The notes: generated by a model not told the origin, from the letters alone. 7,283 nt of DNA from Lentisphaerota bacterium (GCA_022837245.1 JALHHX010000107.1:1-7283); one strand, 5' to 3'. Shown: positions 1 to 6,903, counted from the first letter of the stretch. Translations and numbers: made by a program.

Positions 1-1
1 T

Positions 2-295
2 CCGGACCGCCTATGGCACTGGGCGGAAGACCCGCGCATGCCGGCGGAGAACAACGCGGCCGAGCGGGGGCTGCGGCCCCTGGCCATCGCCCGCAAGGCA
101 AGCCATGGCTCGCAGTCCGAAAAGGGCCGGACCACCAGATCCGTGCTGATGGGCGTGTTGCATGCGTTAGACGCCTGCTGCGCCGACCCCGCCGGCCGGT
201 TGAAAGCGGCGCTTGACCGTTATGCGCAGGATCAGAACACAAATCTGCGCCCGGCGATCTTTGAAGGCCTGATGCTGCCCGCGCCAACGCAATAA
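2..295 (+). CDS. IS66-family transposase, C-terminal fragment
   Basis: This is the C-terminal end of a DDE transposase, the enzyme that cuts and joins the ends of an insertion sequence; the gene is cut by the left edge of the window. The frame is open from base 2 and reads LWHWAEDPRMPAENNAAERG, then LRPLAIARK, and ends in TAA at 293-295. The NNAAERxLRPxxIxRK block is the hallmark of the IS66 transposase C-terminus, where the glutamate of AER is the expected third catalytic acidic residue. Next comes the usual helical stretch (KGRTTRSVLMGVLHALDACC) and a short tail. About 97 codons are visible of a protein that is usually near 500 residues. The ATGs inside this stretch are internal, so no start is called. 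The family assignment is firm; whether the whole element is intact cannot be seen. Confidence 0.85.
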   Translation, partial: PDRLWHWAEDPRMPAENNAAERGLRPLAIARKASHGSQSEKGRTTRSVLMGVLHALDACCADPAGRLKAALDRYAQDQNTNLRPAIFEGLMLPAPTQ

Positions 296-423
296 CCGCC
301 TGTCCAGCAGGTGGGAAAATTTCATAACACGATGGAACGGCGCGGCGGCACCGGCTTGCGCGCGCGCCACACTTCCGCTTGCCCCCGCGAAAAATGCCAC
401 CCACCCCGGTCACTAACCGATTA
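296..423 (+). mobile_element. Possible 3' non-coding end of the IS66-type element
   Basis: Downstream of the transposase stop there is no gene. A small hairpin (CCTG-TCCAG-CAGG, 299-311) follows the stop. Elements of this family have ends beginning GTAA, so the right end read on the plus strand should finish in TTAC. At 412-423 the sequence CTAACCGATTAC, which reads GTAATCGGTTAG on the other strand, is the best candidate for the right terminal repeat. The left terminal repeat and the matching target duplication lie outside the window, so this end is a suggestion only. Confidence 0.3.
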
Positions 424-526
424 CGCTCCAAGGGAATGCCCTGTTGCTCTAAAGACACCGAGGGAAGAGTGCAGACTCATCCACGAGCTCAATTTAAACT
501 GCTTGGTGTGAGCCGGTCTGTCTGGC
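424..526. other. Spacer between the IS66-type end and the GH130 gene
   Basis: This hundred-base stretch lies 3' of both flanking genes. I see no credible coding frame and no strong hairpin followed by a T run. It probably holds the junction between the insertion element and the DNA carrying the GH130 gene, but the exact border cannot be fixed without the element's left end. Confidence 0.3.
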
Positions 527-1718
527 TTATTTTGGCCCCAAGTATTTCTTGTTGCGTTCGATCAGATCAAGTCGCTGCTTGACGCAAACAGGTGACCGCA
601 AGCCATCCGGCGGCGTGTTCATGCAGTAGTCAACCATGCGGTCAACCGTGGATTCTGCGACCATGAGTCTCGTGTCTGCCGAGCCATAGTAGATGAGCAG
701 ACGCCCGTCCGGTGTTGCCACCGCGCCGTTGGTGAACACGCAGTTCATGACATCGCCAATGTATTCGTCGGCATACGGGGCGATCAGGAATCCTCCCGGA
801 GCCGCGACTGTTTTCGACGGATCTTCCAAAGATGTCATGAACGCATATACGACGTAGCGAAGTCCAGAAGCGCAACCGCGCACGCCATGCACAATATGCA
901 GCCATCCCGTGGATGTTTTTATTGGCGTGGCGCCGTGTCCGTTTTTGACTTCCTTGATTGTGTGGTAGATGCGTCTGTCGATGATCTTCTCTTCGCCGAT
1001 CTTGGCGTTTGTCATGTCGTCGCAAAGCGCATAGCCAATTCCGCCGCCTTTGCCAGCATCGATGAAACCATCTTGAGGACGCGTGTACAGCGCGTACTTG
1101 CCGTTTACCAATTCCGGGTGCAGTACGACGTTGCGCTGCTGGGCTGACTCAGATACTAGGTCAGGAAGACGTTCCCAATTGTCCAAGTCTTTCGTGCGGG
1201 CGATTCCGCATTGCGCAACGGCGGACGACAGGTCGCCGGGAGCTGCATTGGGATCAGGACGCTCTGTGCAGAACAACCCGTAAATCCAGCCGTCTTCATG
1301 TTGCGTCAGGCGCATGTCGTAGACGTTTGTGTCTGGGTTGTCAACTTCGGGCATTACAACTGGCTTGCCGCGGAAAACGGAAGTTGTCGATGCCATTGTC
1401 GGACTCCGCCACGGCAAAGAAAGATTTGCGGTCGTTGCCTTCAAGGCGTGCCATTAGGCAGACCTTGCCACCAAACGTAATTGCACCGGAGTTGAACGCC
1501 GCATGGACTCCAAGCCTTTCCTGGAAGAACGGGTTCGTTTCGGGGTTGAAGTCGAAACGCCATTCGAGCGGAGCATGGTCGCCGGTAAGCACTGGATACT
1601 TGTAGCGCTTGTAAACGCCGTTGTAAAAATCCTCACGGACTTCGTTTGGCCGTTCAATCAGCGCTTGATGCCGTGCGCGAACTTCTGCGACTGTCTTGTC
1701 AAATTCTTTTTGGGTCAT
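527..1718 (-). pseudogene. GH130 phosphorylase, mannosylglucose phosphorylase-like, frameshifted
   Basis: Proteins of this type split 4-O-beta-D-mannosyl-D-glucose with phosphate into mannose-1-phosphate and glucose in the cytoplasm, the last step of beta-mannan use. The N-terminal part starts at ATG 1716-1718 and reads GVYKRYKYPVLTGDHAPLEW, FNPETNPFF, GVHAAFNSGAI, then ARLEGNDRKSFFAVAES and NGIDNFRF, all close to known mannosylglucose phosphorylases. The rest continues in another frame with GKPVVMPEVDNPDTNVYDMR, HEDGWIYGLFCTE and so on to TAA at 527-529. Removing one A from the A4 run at 1374-1377 (T4 on the coding strand) joins the parts as NFRFRGKPVVMPE and gives about 396 residues, the normal family length. 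The Asp of NVYDMR (about residue 134 after repair) is at the place expected for the general acid. Only this one break is seen, so it may be a sequencing error or a very young mutation. GH130 is firm; exact substrate is inferred. Confidence 0.85.
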
Positions 1719-1725
1719 GGTCGTA

Positions 1726-1733
1726 TCCCTCTT
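1726..1733 (-). promoter_or_regulatory. Ribosome binding site of the GH130 gene
   Basis: On the coding strand the sequence AAGAGGGA stands 7 bases before the ATG at 1716-1718. It supports this start over the later in-frame ATGs and GTGs. Confidence 0.6.
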
Positions 1734-1763
1734 GGTTCTGTCAAATGTTACACATCACTGCGA

Positions 1764-1792
1764 ATTATACAGAAGCGTAACTGCTTGAGCAA
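1764..1792 (-). promoter_or_regulatory. Sigma-70-type promoter for the GH130 gene
   Basis: On the minus strand a perfect -10 box TATAAT (1764-1769) lies 17 bases downstream of TTGCTC (1787-1792), a weak -35 box. The distance to the ATG leaves a leader of roughly 35-40 bases. The stretch is AT-rich for this window: 1741-1800 has 22 G or C out of 60 by my count. The promoter implies that the GH130 gene is the first gene of its transcript and does not depend on anything further right. Confidence 0.55.
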
Positions 1793-1858
1793 TCTGAATT
1801 GCCGTTGTCGAAAGGAAAACCAGAATGAAGAAATTTCCGTAGAGACAATGTAATTCGC

Positions 1859-2380
1859 GACGTCGACGGCACGGGCGGGCTCGATGTAATGGACTTGAGG
1901 GCGGCGCACGGCGCATGAAGAAGCGCCACGGCGTCAAGCTTGTCATGGTCGACTATCCGCAGCTGCTCAACAGCCGCGACTACGCGGACCAGGGCAGGCA
2001 GCTTGAAACTTCTAATATTTCAACCAACCTAAAGGCGATGGCAAAGGAGCTCGACGTGCCGGTGCTGGTGCTCTCGCAGCTCTCCCGCGCCCCGGAAAGC
2101 CGCGACAAGCAGGGCAAGCCGCGCATATCGGACCTGCGCGACTCCGGCGCAATCGAGCAGGACGCGGACGTGGTGCTGCTGCTGTGGCGGCCCGCGTACT
2201 ATGCCGACAAGTTCGCCGGCAAGCTGCCCGAAGACGAAACCCTCGCCAAAGTCGACGTCGGCAAGAACCGCAATGGCGCAGTTGGCGTCGCTGATCTGAC
2301 TTTCGAGAGCGAGTTCACGCAATTCACGGACCGCGCCTATGCCGTGGACTCCGGCATGCCGGAAGAGCAGGGCGAAGCCA
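1859..2380 (+). pseudogene. dnaB: Replicative DNA helicase DnaB, C-terminal fragment with frameshift
   Basis: DnaB is the hexameric ATP-driven helicase that opens DNA at the replication fork. Only the second half of its RecA-like domain is here; the N-terminal domain and Walker A are missing. The piece begins in one frame as DVDGTGGLDVMDLRA (1859-1906) and continues in the next as MKKRHGVKLVMVDYPQLL, LDVPVLVLSQLSR, ISDLRDSGAIEQDADVVLLL and KNRNGAVGVADLTF. These are the Walker B (VDY), LSQLSR and DLRDSGAIEQDADVV motifs and the basic KNRNG arginine-finger region. Inserting one base near 1903-1911 gives the usual LRAxARRMKK. The usual DYLQL is DYPQL here. The protein should end soon after TFESEFTQFTDRAY, but this frame has no stop before it runs antisense into the mannosidase. 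A chromosome normally needs an intact dnaB, so this is a remnant, a second copy or an assembly fragment. Confidence 0.85.
2350..2363. repeat. 14-bp perfect palindrome near the end of the dnaB fragment
   Basis: TCCGGCATGCCGGA is fully self-complementary and lies just before the convergent ends of the dnaB fragment and the mannosidase. It has no loop and no T run, so it is not a good terminator. In DNA this GC-rich it could be chance. Confidence 0.3.
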
Positions 2381-2394
2381 TAGGCGCCGCAGAT

Positions 2395-4962
2395 TTACTG
2401 TCGCCTGTAAAGCGCCTCGGGCGGAATGCGGCGCTTGGCGATCCCCGGCCCGCCGTACATGAGGCTGAAGCTCTCGGCGCCTCCGCATTCCACGAAGATC
2501 GCGGTGATTGGATGAAGTCCCGCCTGAAGGCCTATTTCGCCGACACGCTCGACGTCGCCAAGAGCGATGTCGCTCTCGACCACCATGGTGTCTCCCACCA
2601 GGACTTTGCCCTTGTCGTCGCACGACATGTAGAAGCGGTAGGCCCCGTCTTCCGGCACGCTGATGTATCCGCTGAATTTAAGCGCGAATCCATCCCCGCG
2701 TATGCCTTGCGACGGAATCACCATCCGGTCCATCGTCATCGTCTTTACCGGCACGTTGGTCGGGCTGAACTCCGGGAACACGCTTTCCAGCGCATTGTAT
2801 TCGTAGCAGCCGCATTCGATGCCTGCGACGACGTCGGCAGGATTTTCCGCTTTTCTCATGCCGACCTTGCGGTACTGGCCGACGTTGTGCATCTCGGGCG
2901 GAAGTCCGGGCTTGATTGCAAGCACGCGGACATTTGCGTCTTTGGCGATGCGGACCGGTCCGTCCGCGACAGGTGATTTCTCGTCAGGCTCGCTTCCGTC
3001 AAGCGTGTAGTGCAATGCGGCGCCGGGCTCTGCGCATTTCAGCTCCACCGACGCCGATTCAACGAAAGCGCCGGCTTCAGGGGATGCGCTGACGCGCAGC
3101 GGCGAGAGCCGCTCGTATAGCAGCTGCGCCGGCCGTGTGAGCGCATTGCCGTTGTCCGCCGCGCTAACCGCAAATATCCGGATGCGGCCATCGTCCGGAA
3201 GCTTGATCGTCTTCGCCCCGGCGGGGATGGGGACGTCGTACTTGAACAGGTAGGTGTATACGTATGGGATGTTGCCGCCTTCGGAATCATGGCGGTGTGT
3301 GGCAACCCATGCCACGTGGTCGCGCTTTATGTACCCCGGCGCGATTTTGCCCACATCGTCGACGGCGATGCCGCCCACAACACGCGAATCCCATTGCCCG
3401 ATATGCTCGGAGTAGTCCTGTATGACGATGCGATGCTCTTTCCCGTCAACTGAAAACGCTGCGTCGACCGGCCCGCCGACGGCGTGCGCGAGCAGATGCA
3501 CGCGGTTGAAACCGCCCTCCGGCAAAGCAATCTCCTGCCCGTTGCAGACGAGCGCGTTTTCCACGTCGCCGCCGGCGTCGCCCATCCTGAAGACGATGTT
3601 CTCGGCGACAATTTCACGCGGGAACAATTCAGCGGGTATCGCGCTGCCGCCATTAAGGCCTGTATTGCCCCGGGCTTTGTCCGCGCCCGTCGTGTCGAGG
3701 TTGAACGGAAGTTCGACCGGCACCGACAGCGGCCGGTCAAGCCCGGCTTTTGCCTTCGCAAGCTCCACCGATATCGTGCGCGGTTCGAAAGCCGCGAAAT
3801 CGAGATGCAGCCTGCCGTCCTTGCCGACTGGAATGTCGCGCAGGAATTTTTCCGCCCCGTTCAATTCGCTGGCCTTCGCAATTCCGCCGCCGAGCCCCAC
3901 GGCGATGTTTTTCAGCGGGCTCCCGCCGAGGTTCTGCAGGCGTATGACATAGGATTCGCCCGACTCGGATTTCTTCTGCGCGCGCAGTGCAACAGCCCTG
4001 CCGCCGATCTGCGCAAAAGAAAACGATTTGCCCAGGGCGCCGTCGTGCGGGGGCGCCTGGAACGCCACGAGCCTGCGGTTCAGCGCGGCCGCCTCCCAGT
4101 TGACGCCTCCTGCAAGCCAGTCGCCTGCGTGCCCCGCAATGGCGTACGACATGCTGTGCCGTCCGAAATCAAGCGTTTTCGATGCGAAGTTGCCCGTGCC
4201 AGGCGTGCGGACGAGCGTGAGGCGCAGCACGTTGTTGGTAGGCTTGTCCCATCCGTACTTCGAATCGTTCATCACCGCAACGCCGTATTTGCCTTCGCGC
4301 TCGTCAATCCCCGCCCAATGCTGCGCGGGGACTTCGTATTTCATCGGTGTGTTGTTGGCGCGCTCAATCACGCCCCAGCCGAGGTCGTAAACCGCCTTCT
4401 CGTTTTCAACGGACATCGGGAATACGGCCTTCACAAGCGACGCAGGGGTCTTCCAGTCGATGTCGGCGCCGAATTCCACGCGGTTGCCGGCGCCGCCTGC
4501 CGCGAGGCTGATGCGCTGGGCGAACTTCGAGCCTTCGGCTTCCCGCACTACGTCAATGCTCACGCGGACCGGCCCGTCCTCGGCTATCTTCACCTGCGCA
4601 GGGCCGGCGACGGGGCGGACGCCCTTTTCGCCAATGTCGTCGTAGTCGATTTCCCATGCCGGCCAGGAATTGGGCTCGTCGTGGAGAATGTGAAGCTGGG
4701 CCGGCGCGGAGAGCAGCTCGCGGCCATTCGCCTTGTCGGTGATTCCGGCCACATCGCCGTTCGCATCGAGCCGCACGCGATAGCGGTTGTTCTCCAGTGA
4801 GTCCCGGGAAACCTTCAAGCCCGTGTCGGCCTTGGATTTTGAATCGGCCGCCACGACATCGAACACGCTCCAGCTCGCTCCCGGAACTTTCGCGAGGAAC
4901 AGCAGCTCGACAGAATTGCCGTGCGAACGAACGACCTGCGAAGGCGCTTCCCGGCCATCAGG
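2395..4962 (-). CDS. GH38 alpha-mannosidase, C-terminal part with chitobiase-like and PA14 domains
   Basis: GH38 enzymes cleave alpha-mannosyl linkages from glycans. The visible protein, about 855 residues, lacks the catalytic N-terminal domain. It starts in the linker PDGREAPSQVVRSHGNSVEL (4962 downward), then LLFLAKVPGASWSVFDV, and continues through the GH38 C-terminal beta-sandwich: YRVRLDANGDVAGITDKANG, EPNSWPAWEIDYDD, VEFGADIDWKT and the signature KYGWDKPTNNVLRLTLVRTP (about 4200-4262). Next comes a beta-rich module with GQWDSR, HVAWVATHRH and YTYLFKYDVPIPAG (about 3150-3600), often seen in very large bacterial GH38 proteins. A chitobiase-type C-terminal domain (SVELKCAEPGAALHYTLDGS, about 2905-3095) follows, then a PA14 domain (FSGYISVPEDGAYRFYMSCD to FSLMYGGPG, about 2420-2700). 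It ends in TAA at 2395-2397. No frameshift is seen. In this frame the first upstream codon is TGA (4966-4968), where the sequence turns into the ATPase gene, so the 5' end is an abrupt junction and not a start. An ATG at 4864-4866 lies inside the domain and is not a credible start. Confidence 0.85.
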   Translation of the reverse strand, partial: PDGREAPSQVVRSHGNSVELLFLAKVPGASWSVFDVVAADSKSKADTGLKVSRDSLENNRYRVRLDANGDVAGITDKANGRELLSAPAQLHILHDEPNSWPAWEIDYDDIGEKGVRPVAGPAQVKIAEDGPVRVSIDVVREAEGSKFAQRISLAAGGAGNRVEFGADIDWKTPASLVKAVFPMSVENEKAVYDLGWGVIERANNTPMKYEVPAQHWAGIDEREGKYGVAVMNDSKYGWDKPTNNVLRLTLVRTPGTGNFASKTLDFGRHSMSYAIAGHAGDWLAGGVNWEAAALNRRLVAFQAPPHDGALGKSFSFAQIGGRAVALRAQKKSESGESYVIRLQNLGGSPLKNIAVGLGGGIAKASELNGAEKFLRDIPVGKDGRLHLDFAAFEPRTISVELAKAKAGLDRPLSVPVELPFNLDTTGADKARGNTGLNGGSAIPAELFPREIVAENIVFRMGDAGGDVENALVCNGQEIALPEGGFNRVHLLAHAVGGPVDAAFSVDGKEHRIVIQDYSEHIGQWDSRVVGGIAVDDVGKIAPGYIKRDHVAWVATHRHDSEGGNIPYVYTYLFKYDVPIPAGAKTIKLPDDGRIRIFAVSAADNGNALTRPAQLLYERLSPLRVSASPEAGAFVESASVELKCAEPGAALHYTLDGSEPDEKSPVADGPVRIAKDANVRVLAIKPGLPPEMHNVGQYRKVGMRKAENPADVVAGIECGCYEYNALESVFPEFSPTNVPVKTMTMDRMVIPSQGIRGDGFALKFSGYISVPEDGAYRFYMSCDDKGKVLVGDTMVVESDIALGDVERVGEIGLQAGLHPITAIFVECGGAESFSLMYGGPGIAKRRIPPEALYRRQ

Positions 4963-5794
4963 GAATCATTGACAGTCCGGTCAAATGGAATGCGTCCGAC
5001 AATGGGCACGCCCCGCTCCCGGCCAAGCGTCTCGATTCGTCCAGCCTGCGCGGCATTCAAATCCGCCTTGTTGATCACAATGCCCGCCCGCACACCAAAG
5101 TGCGCGACCAGCTTCAACACACGCTCGAGATCATGCACACCGGAGACGGTCGGCTCGGTCACCAGCAACACATAATCCGTTCCCGACACCGAGGCGATCA
5201 CCGGACAGCCGGTTCCCGGGGGGCCGTCCCCCAGGATGCGGTCAAACCCCTGTTCCGTGGCGAGATCCGCCGCCTTGCGACGCACATGCGCCACCAGACG
5301 GCCGGAGTTCTCCTCGGCAATGCCCAGTCTGGCATGCGCCATCGGCCCGTACGCCGTGTCCGAAAGATACCACCGGCCCGTCACATTGGGCTCGGTCTCA
5401 ATGGCCTGGACCGGGCAGACCCGCGGACACAGCCCGCATCCCTCACAGGCAAGCGGGTCAATCCGGTACGTCATGCCGATGATGTCATTGGCGGGACCGT
5501 CGAGATTGATCGCGTCGAAATGACAGGCCTGCGCGCATTTTCCGCACCCAAAGCAAAGCAGGCGGCCGCGTCAATGGTGCAGGTCGTCCCCCCGATGAAA
5601 TCATGCCCTTCACGAATGGTGGGCGTCAGCAGCAGGTGCAGATCGGCGGCATCCACGTCGTTGTCGGCGAGCACTTGTTTCCCGGCGAGGCACGCCAGGG
5701 AGCTCACCACCGTCGTCTTGCCGGTGCCCCCCTTTCCACTGATCACGGTCACCTCGACATACCGGCCGGAACCTTCTCCGCCTGCGGCGGTCAT
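4947..5794 (-). pseudogene. Second MinD/ParA-type ATPase with inserted 2[4Fe-4S] ferredoxin, broken
   Basis: This is a cytoplasmic P-loop ATPase of the MinD/Mrp superfamily with a ferredoxin domain inserted after the Walker A region. It reads VTVISGKGGTGKTTVVSS (Walker A), LADNDVDAADLHLLL, HDFIGGTTCTIDAAAC, then breaks. The rest continues in another frame as FGCGKCAQACHFDAINLDG, IDPLACEGCGLCPRVCPVQA, GDGPPGTGCPVIAS, LLVTEPTVSGVHDLERVL, IVINKADLN and GRIPFDRTVNDSLMAGK. The break is a tandem AAAGC-AAAGC (plus strand, 5550-5559); removing one copy restores the perfect cysteine spacing AACFGCGKCAQACHF. The C-terminus is lost at 4947-4962, where the mannosidase begins; some tens of residues are probably missing. 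A start at ATG 5792-5794 has the strong ribosome site GGAGGG (5799-5804) 4 bases upstream, but the frame is also open from the first ATPase, so a fused protein is possible. Such pairs may act in Fe-S transfer or redox-linked regulation; the substrate is unknown. Confidence 0.8.
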
Positions 5795-6706
5795 CTGTCC
5801 CTCCGGCACCACAAAATTCTCGGTCTCCGGAACCGGTGGGGTCGCCGTGGCCAGTGCGTCAAAGATGGCCAGCAGGTTGTCGCGAAACTCCGGAAACCGC
5901 TCGGCGAGCATGTCCCCGGACGCATACGCTTCCGCGTATTCACGTTTGAAGGGAATCCGCCCGGCGATCGGAACACCGATCTTCTCCGCATAGTCCGCAA
6001 TAATCCGGTCCTCGCCATCCGACCGGTTGATGACGATGCCGGTCGGCACGCCCAGCTTCAACGTCAGTCCGACCGCGAGCTTCAGATCATTCAGACCAAA
6101 CGGTGTCGGCTCCGTGACCAGCAGGGCCGCGTCCGATCCGCCGACCGCCTTCACCACCGGACAGGCCGTGCCCGGCGAGGCATCGAGAATATTCACCGCC
6201 TCCGGATCAATCTGCTCCTTCACGGCGGCCACCACATTCGGTGCCAGGGACTCCCCGATCTCGAGCAGGCCGTGTGAAAAGAAGAACGGCTGGTTTTCCG
6301 GCGCGGATTCAACCGTGCCAATCACAGTCGGACGCTCCGTCAACGCCTGGGTCGGACAGACATGTGAGCAGGCTCCACAGGAGTGGCACAGCTCGTTAAA
6401 AATCAGGACCTTCCCCTTGACCAGCGCGATCGCATTGTAATGGCAGACCTCCGCGCATTTCCCGCAGGCGGTGCAGGCCGATTCATTCCAGACCGGTTTC
6501 AGGACACGCACCTCGCGGCGTTCTGTGAACGTCGGCCGGACAAAGAGATGATCGTTCGGCTCCTCGACATCACAATCCATCAGCCGGACACCCCGGCGCT
6601 CTCCGGCCGGCTTGGCCGCCTCCCGTCTGCCCAGGGCATACGCCAGATTCACAGAGAACGTCGTCTTTCCCGTTCCCCCTTTTCCACTCGCCACTGTCAA
6701 GACCAT
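5471..6706 (-). CDS. First MinD/ParA-type ATPase with inserted 2[4Fe-4S] ferredoxin, in frame with the second
   Basis: The protein begins MVLTVASGKGGTGKTTFSVN, a deviant Walker A with Lys9 and Lys14, then has LMDCDVEEPN (about 42-51). The inserted ferredoxin has cysteines 78, 81, 84 and 88 (CTACGKCAEVC) and 107, 110, 113 and 117 (CHSCGACSHVC followed by P), enough for two [4Fe-4S] clusters. The ATPase resumes with NILDASPGTACPVVKAVGG (about 172-190), LLVTEPTPFGLNDLKLAVGL and GIVINRSDGED. The domain ends near residue 285, a complete family member. There is no stop: a linker (ATPPVPETENFVVPEGQ) leads directly into the second ATPase. The frame ends by TGA at 5471-5473 only because of the 5-bp duplication at 5550-5559. 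Related tandem pairs are found in anaerobes, for example in the ORP complex loci of Desulfovibrio, where they are separate genes. The start ATG at 6704-6706 has only a weak purine run (AGAGAG) upstream but matches the expected N-terminus. The function is not established for this clade. Confidence 0.85.
   Translation of the reverse strand: MVLTVASGKGGTGKTTFSVNLAYALGRREAAKPAGERRGVRLMDCDVEEPNDHLFVRPTFTERREVRVLKPVWNESACTACGKCAEVCHYNAIALVKGKVLIFNELCHSCGACSHVCPTQALTERPTVIGTVESAPENQPFFFSHGLLEIGESLAPNVVAAVKEQIDPEAVNILDASPGTACPVVKAVGGSDAALLVTEPTPFGLNDLKLAVGLTLKLGVPTGIVINRSDGEDRIIADYAEKIGVPIAGRIPFKREYAEAYASGDMLAERFPEFRDNLLAIFDALATATPPVPETENFVVPEGQMTAAGGEGSGRYVEVTVISGKGGTGKTTVVSSLACLAGKQVLADNDVDAADLHLLLTPTIREGHDFIGGTTCTIDAAACFALGAENARRPVISTRSISTVPPMTSSA
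5792..5804 (-). promoter_or_regulatory. Internal ribosome site and start for the second ATPase
   Basis: On the coding strand GGAGGG (5799-5804) precedes an in-frame ATG (5792-5794) by 4 bases. It is the best Shine-Dalgarno sequence seen in the window and lies exactly in the linker between the two ATPase domains. It suggests that the second ATPase can be made alone as well as in fusion with the first. Confidence 0.5.
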
Positions 6707-6733
6707 GCTGGGCTCACTCTCTTTTCTGCCTGA

Positions 6734-6767
6734 CCGGGTCCGCCCCGGTGTGCCGGCACCTGCCGGC
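6734..6767. repeat. Two GC-rich hairpins just before the first ATPase gene
   Basis: Two inverted repeats lie within 65 bases upstream of the ATPase start: ACCGGG-TCCGC-CCCGGT (6733-6749) and GCCGGCA-CC-TGCCGGC (6752-6767, effectively six pairs with a four-base loop). Neither is followed by a T run. On the minus strand they would fall in the leader or in the gap after an upstream gene, so they may be transcript structure, a weak terminator, or part of a dyad-rich control region. Confidence 0.4.
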
Positions 6768-6851
6768 TTGAATCAATCACCGCCGCACTGGATCTGCACC
6801 TGCAGAAACCAGGATGCGGCCTGTGCCCTCCAACCGCACAAAGCGTACCAA

Positions 6852-6866
6852 CCCGGATCATCCGGG
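6852..6866. promoter_or_regulatory. 15-bp dyad, possible operator
   Basis: CCCGGATCATCCGGG is a perfect palindrome of two 7-base arms around a single central base. Its compactness suits binding by a dimeric regulator better than an RNA hairpin. It lies about 150 bases upstream of the first ATPase start. No regulator gene is visible, so this is only a candidate. Confidence 0.35.
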
Positions 6867-6878
6867 AAAACGAATTCG

Positions 6879-6903
6879 CAACCCGTTCATGGACAACGGG
6901 TTG
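6879..6903. repeat. Hairpin with perfect 9-bp arms
   Basis: The arms CAACCCGTT and AACGGGTTG enclose a 7-base loop, CATGGAC. There is no T run on either strand, so a classical rho-independent terminator is not supported. It sits between the fragment at 6991-7149 and the ATPase genes. Confidence 0.45.

Noticed and set aside
1374..1380. Programmed ribosomal frameshifting in the GH130 gene
   Set aside because: The T4 run on the coding strand has no adjacent stop, no downstream structure that I can see and no precedent in this family; a simple indel is a better explanation.
2398..2976. Continuation of the dnaB frame beyond the end of the helicase
   Set aside because: After about 2380 the translation is antisense to the PA14 and chitobiase-like domains of the mannosidase and shows no helicase similarity.
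3484..4800. Long open frame of 438 codons on the plus strand
   Set aside because: It is antisense to the GH38 mannosidase, has a low-complexity arginine-rich translation and no motif; it is a by-product of GC-rich codon use on the other strand.
4797..5993. Open frame of 398 codons on the plus strand
   Set aside because: It lies antisense to the ATPase genes and crosses the mannosidase junction; the translation has no recognisable domain.
6714..6860. Short minus-strand frames ending CGGD and QKRE before the first ATPase
   Set aside because: They have no start codon in a sensible place and no motif, and they lie in the dyad-rich region; not supported as genes.
6879..6903. Rho-independent terminator
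   Set aside because: The hairpin is good but neither strand has a following T run.
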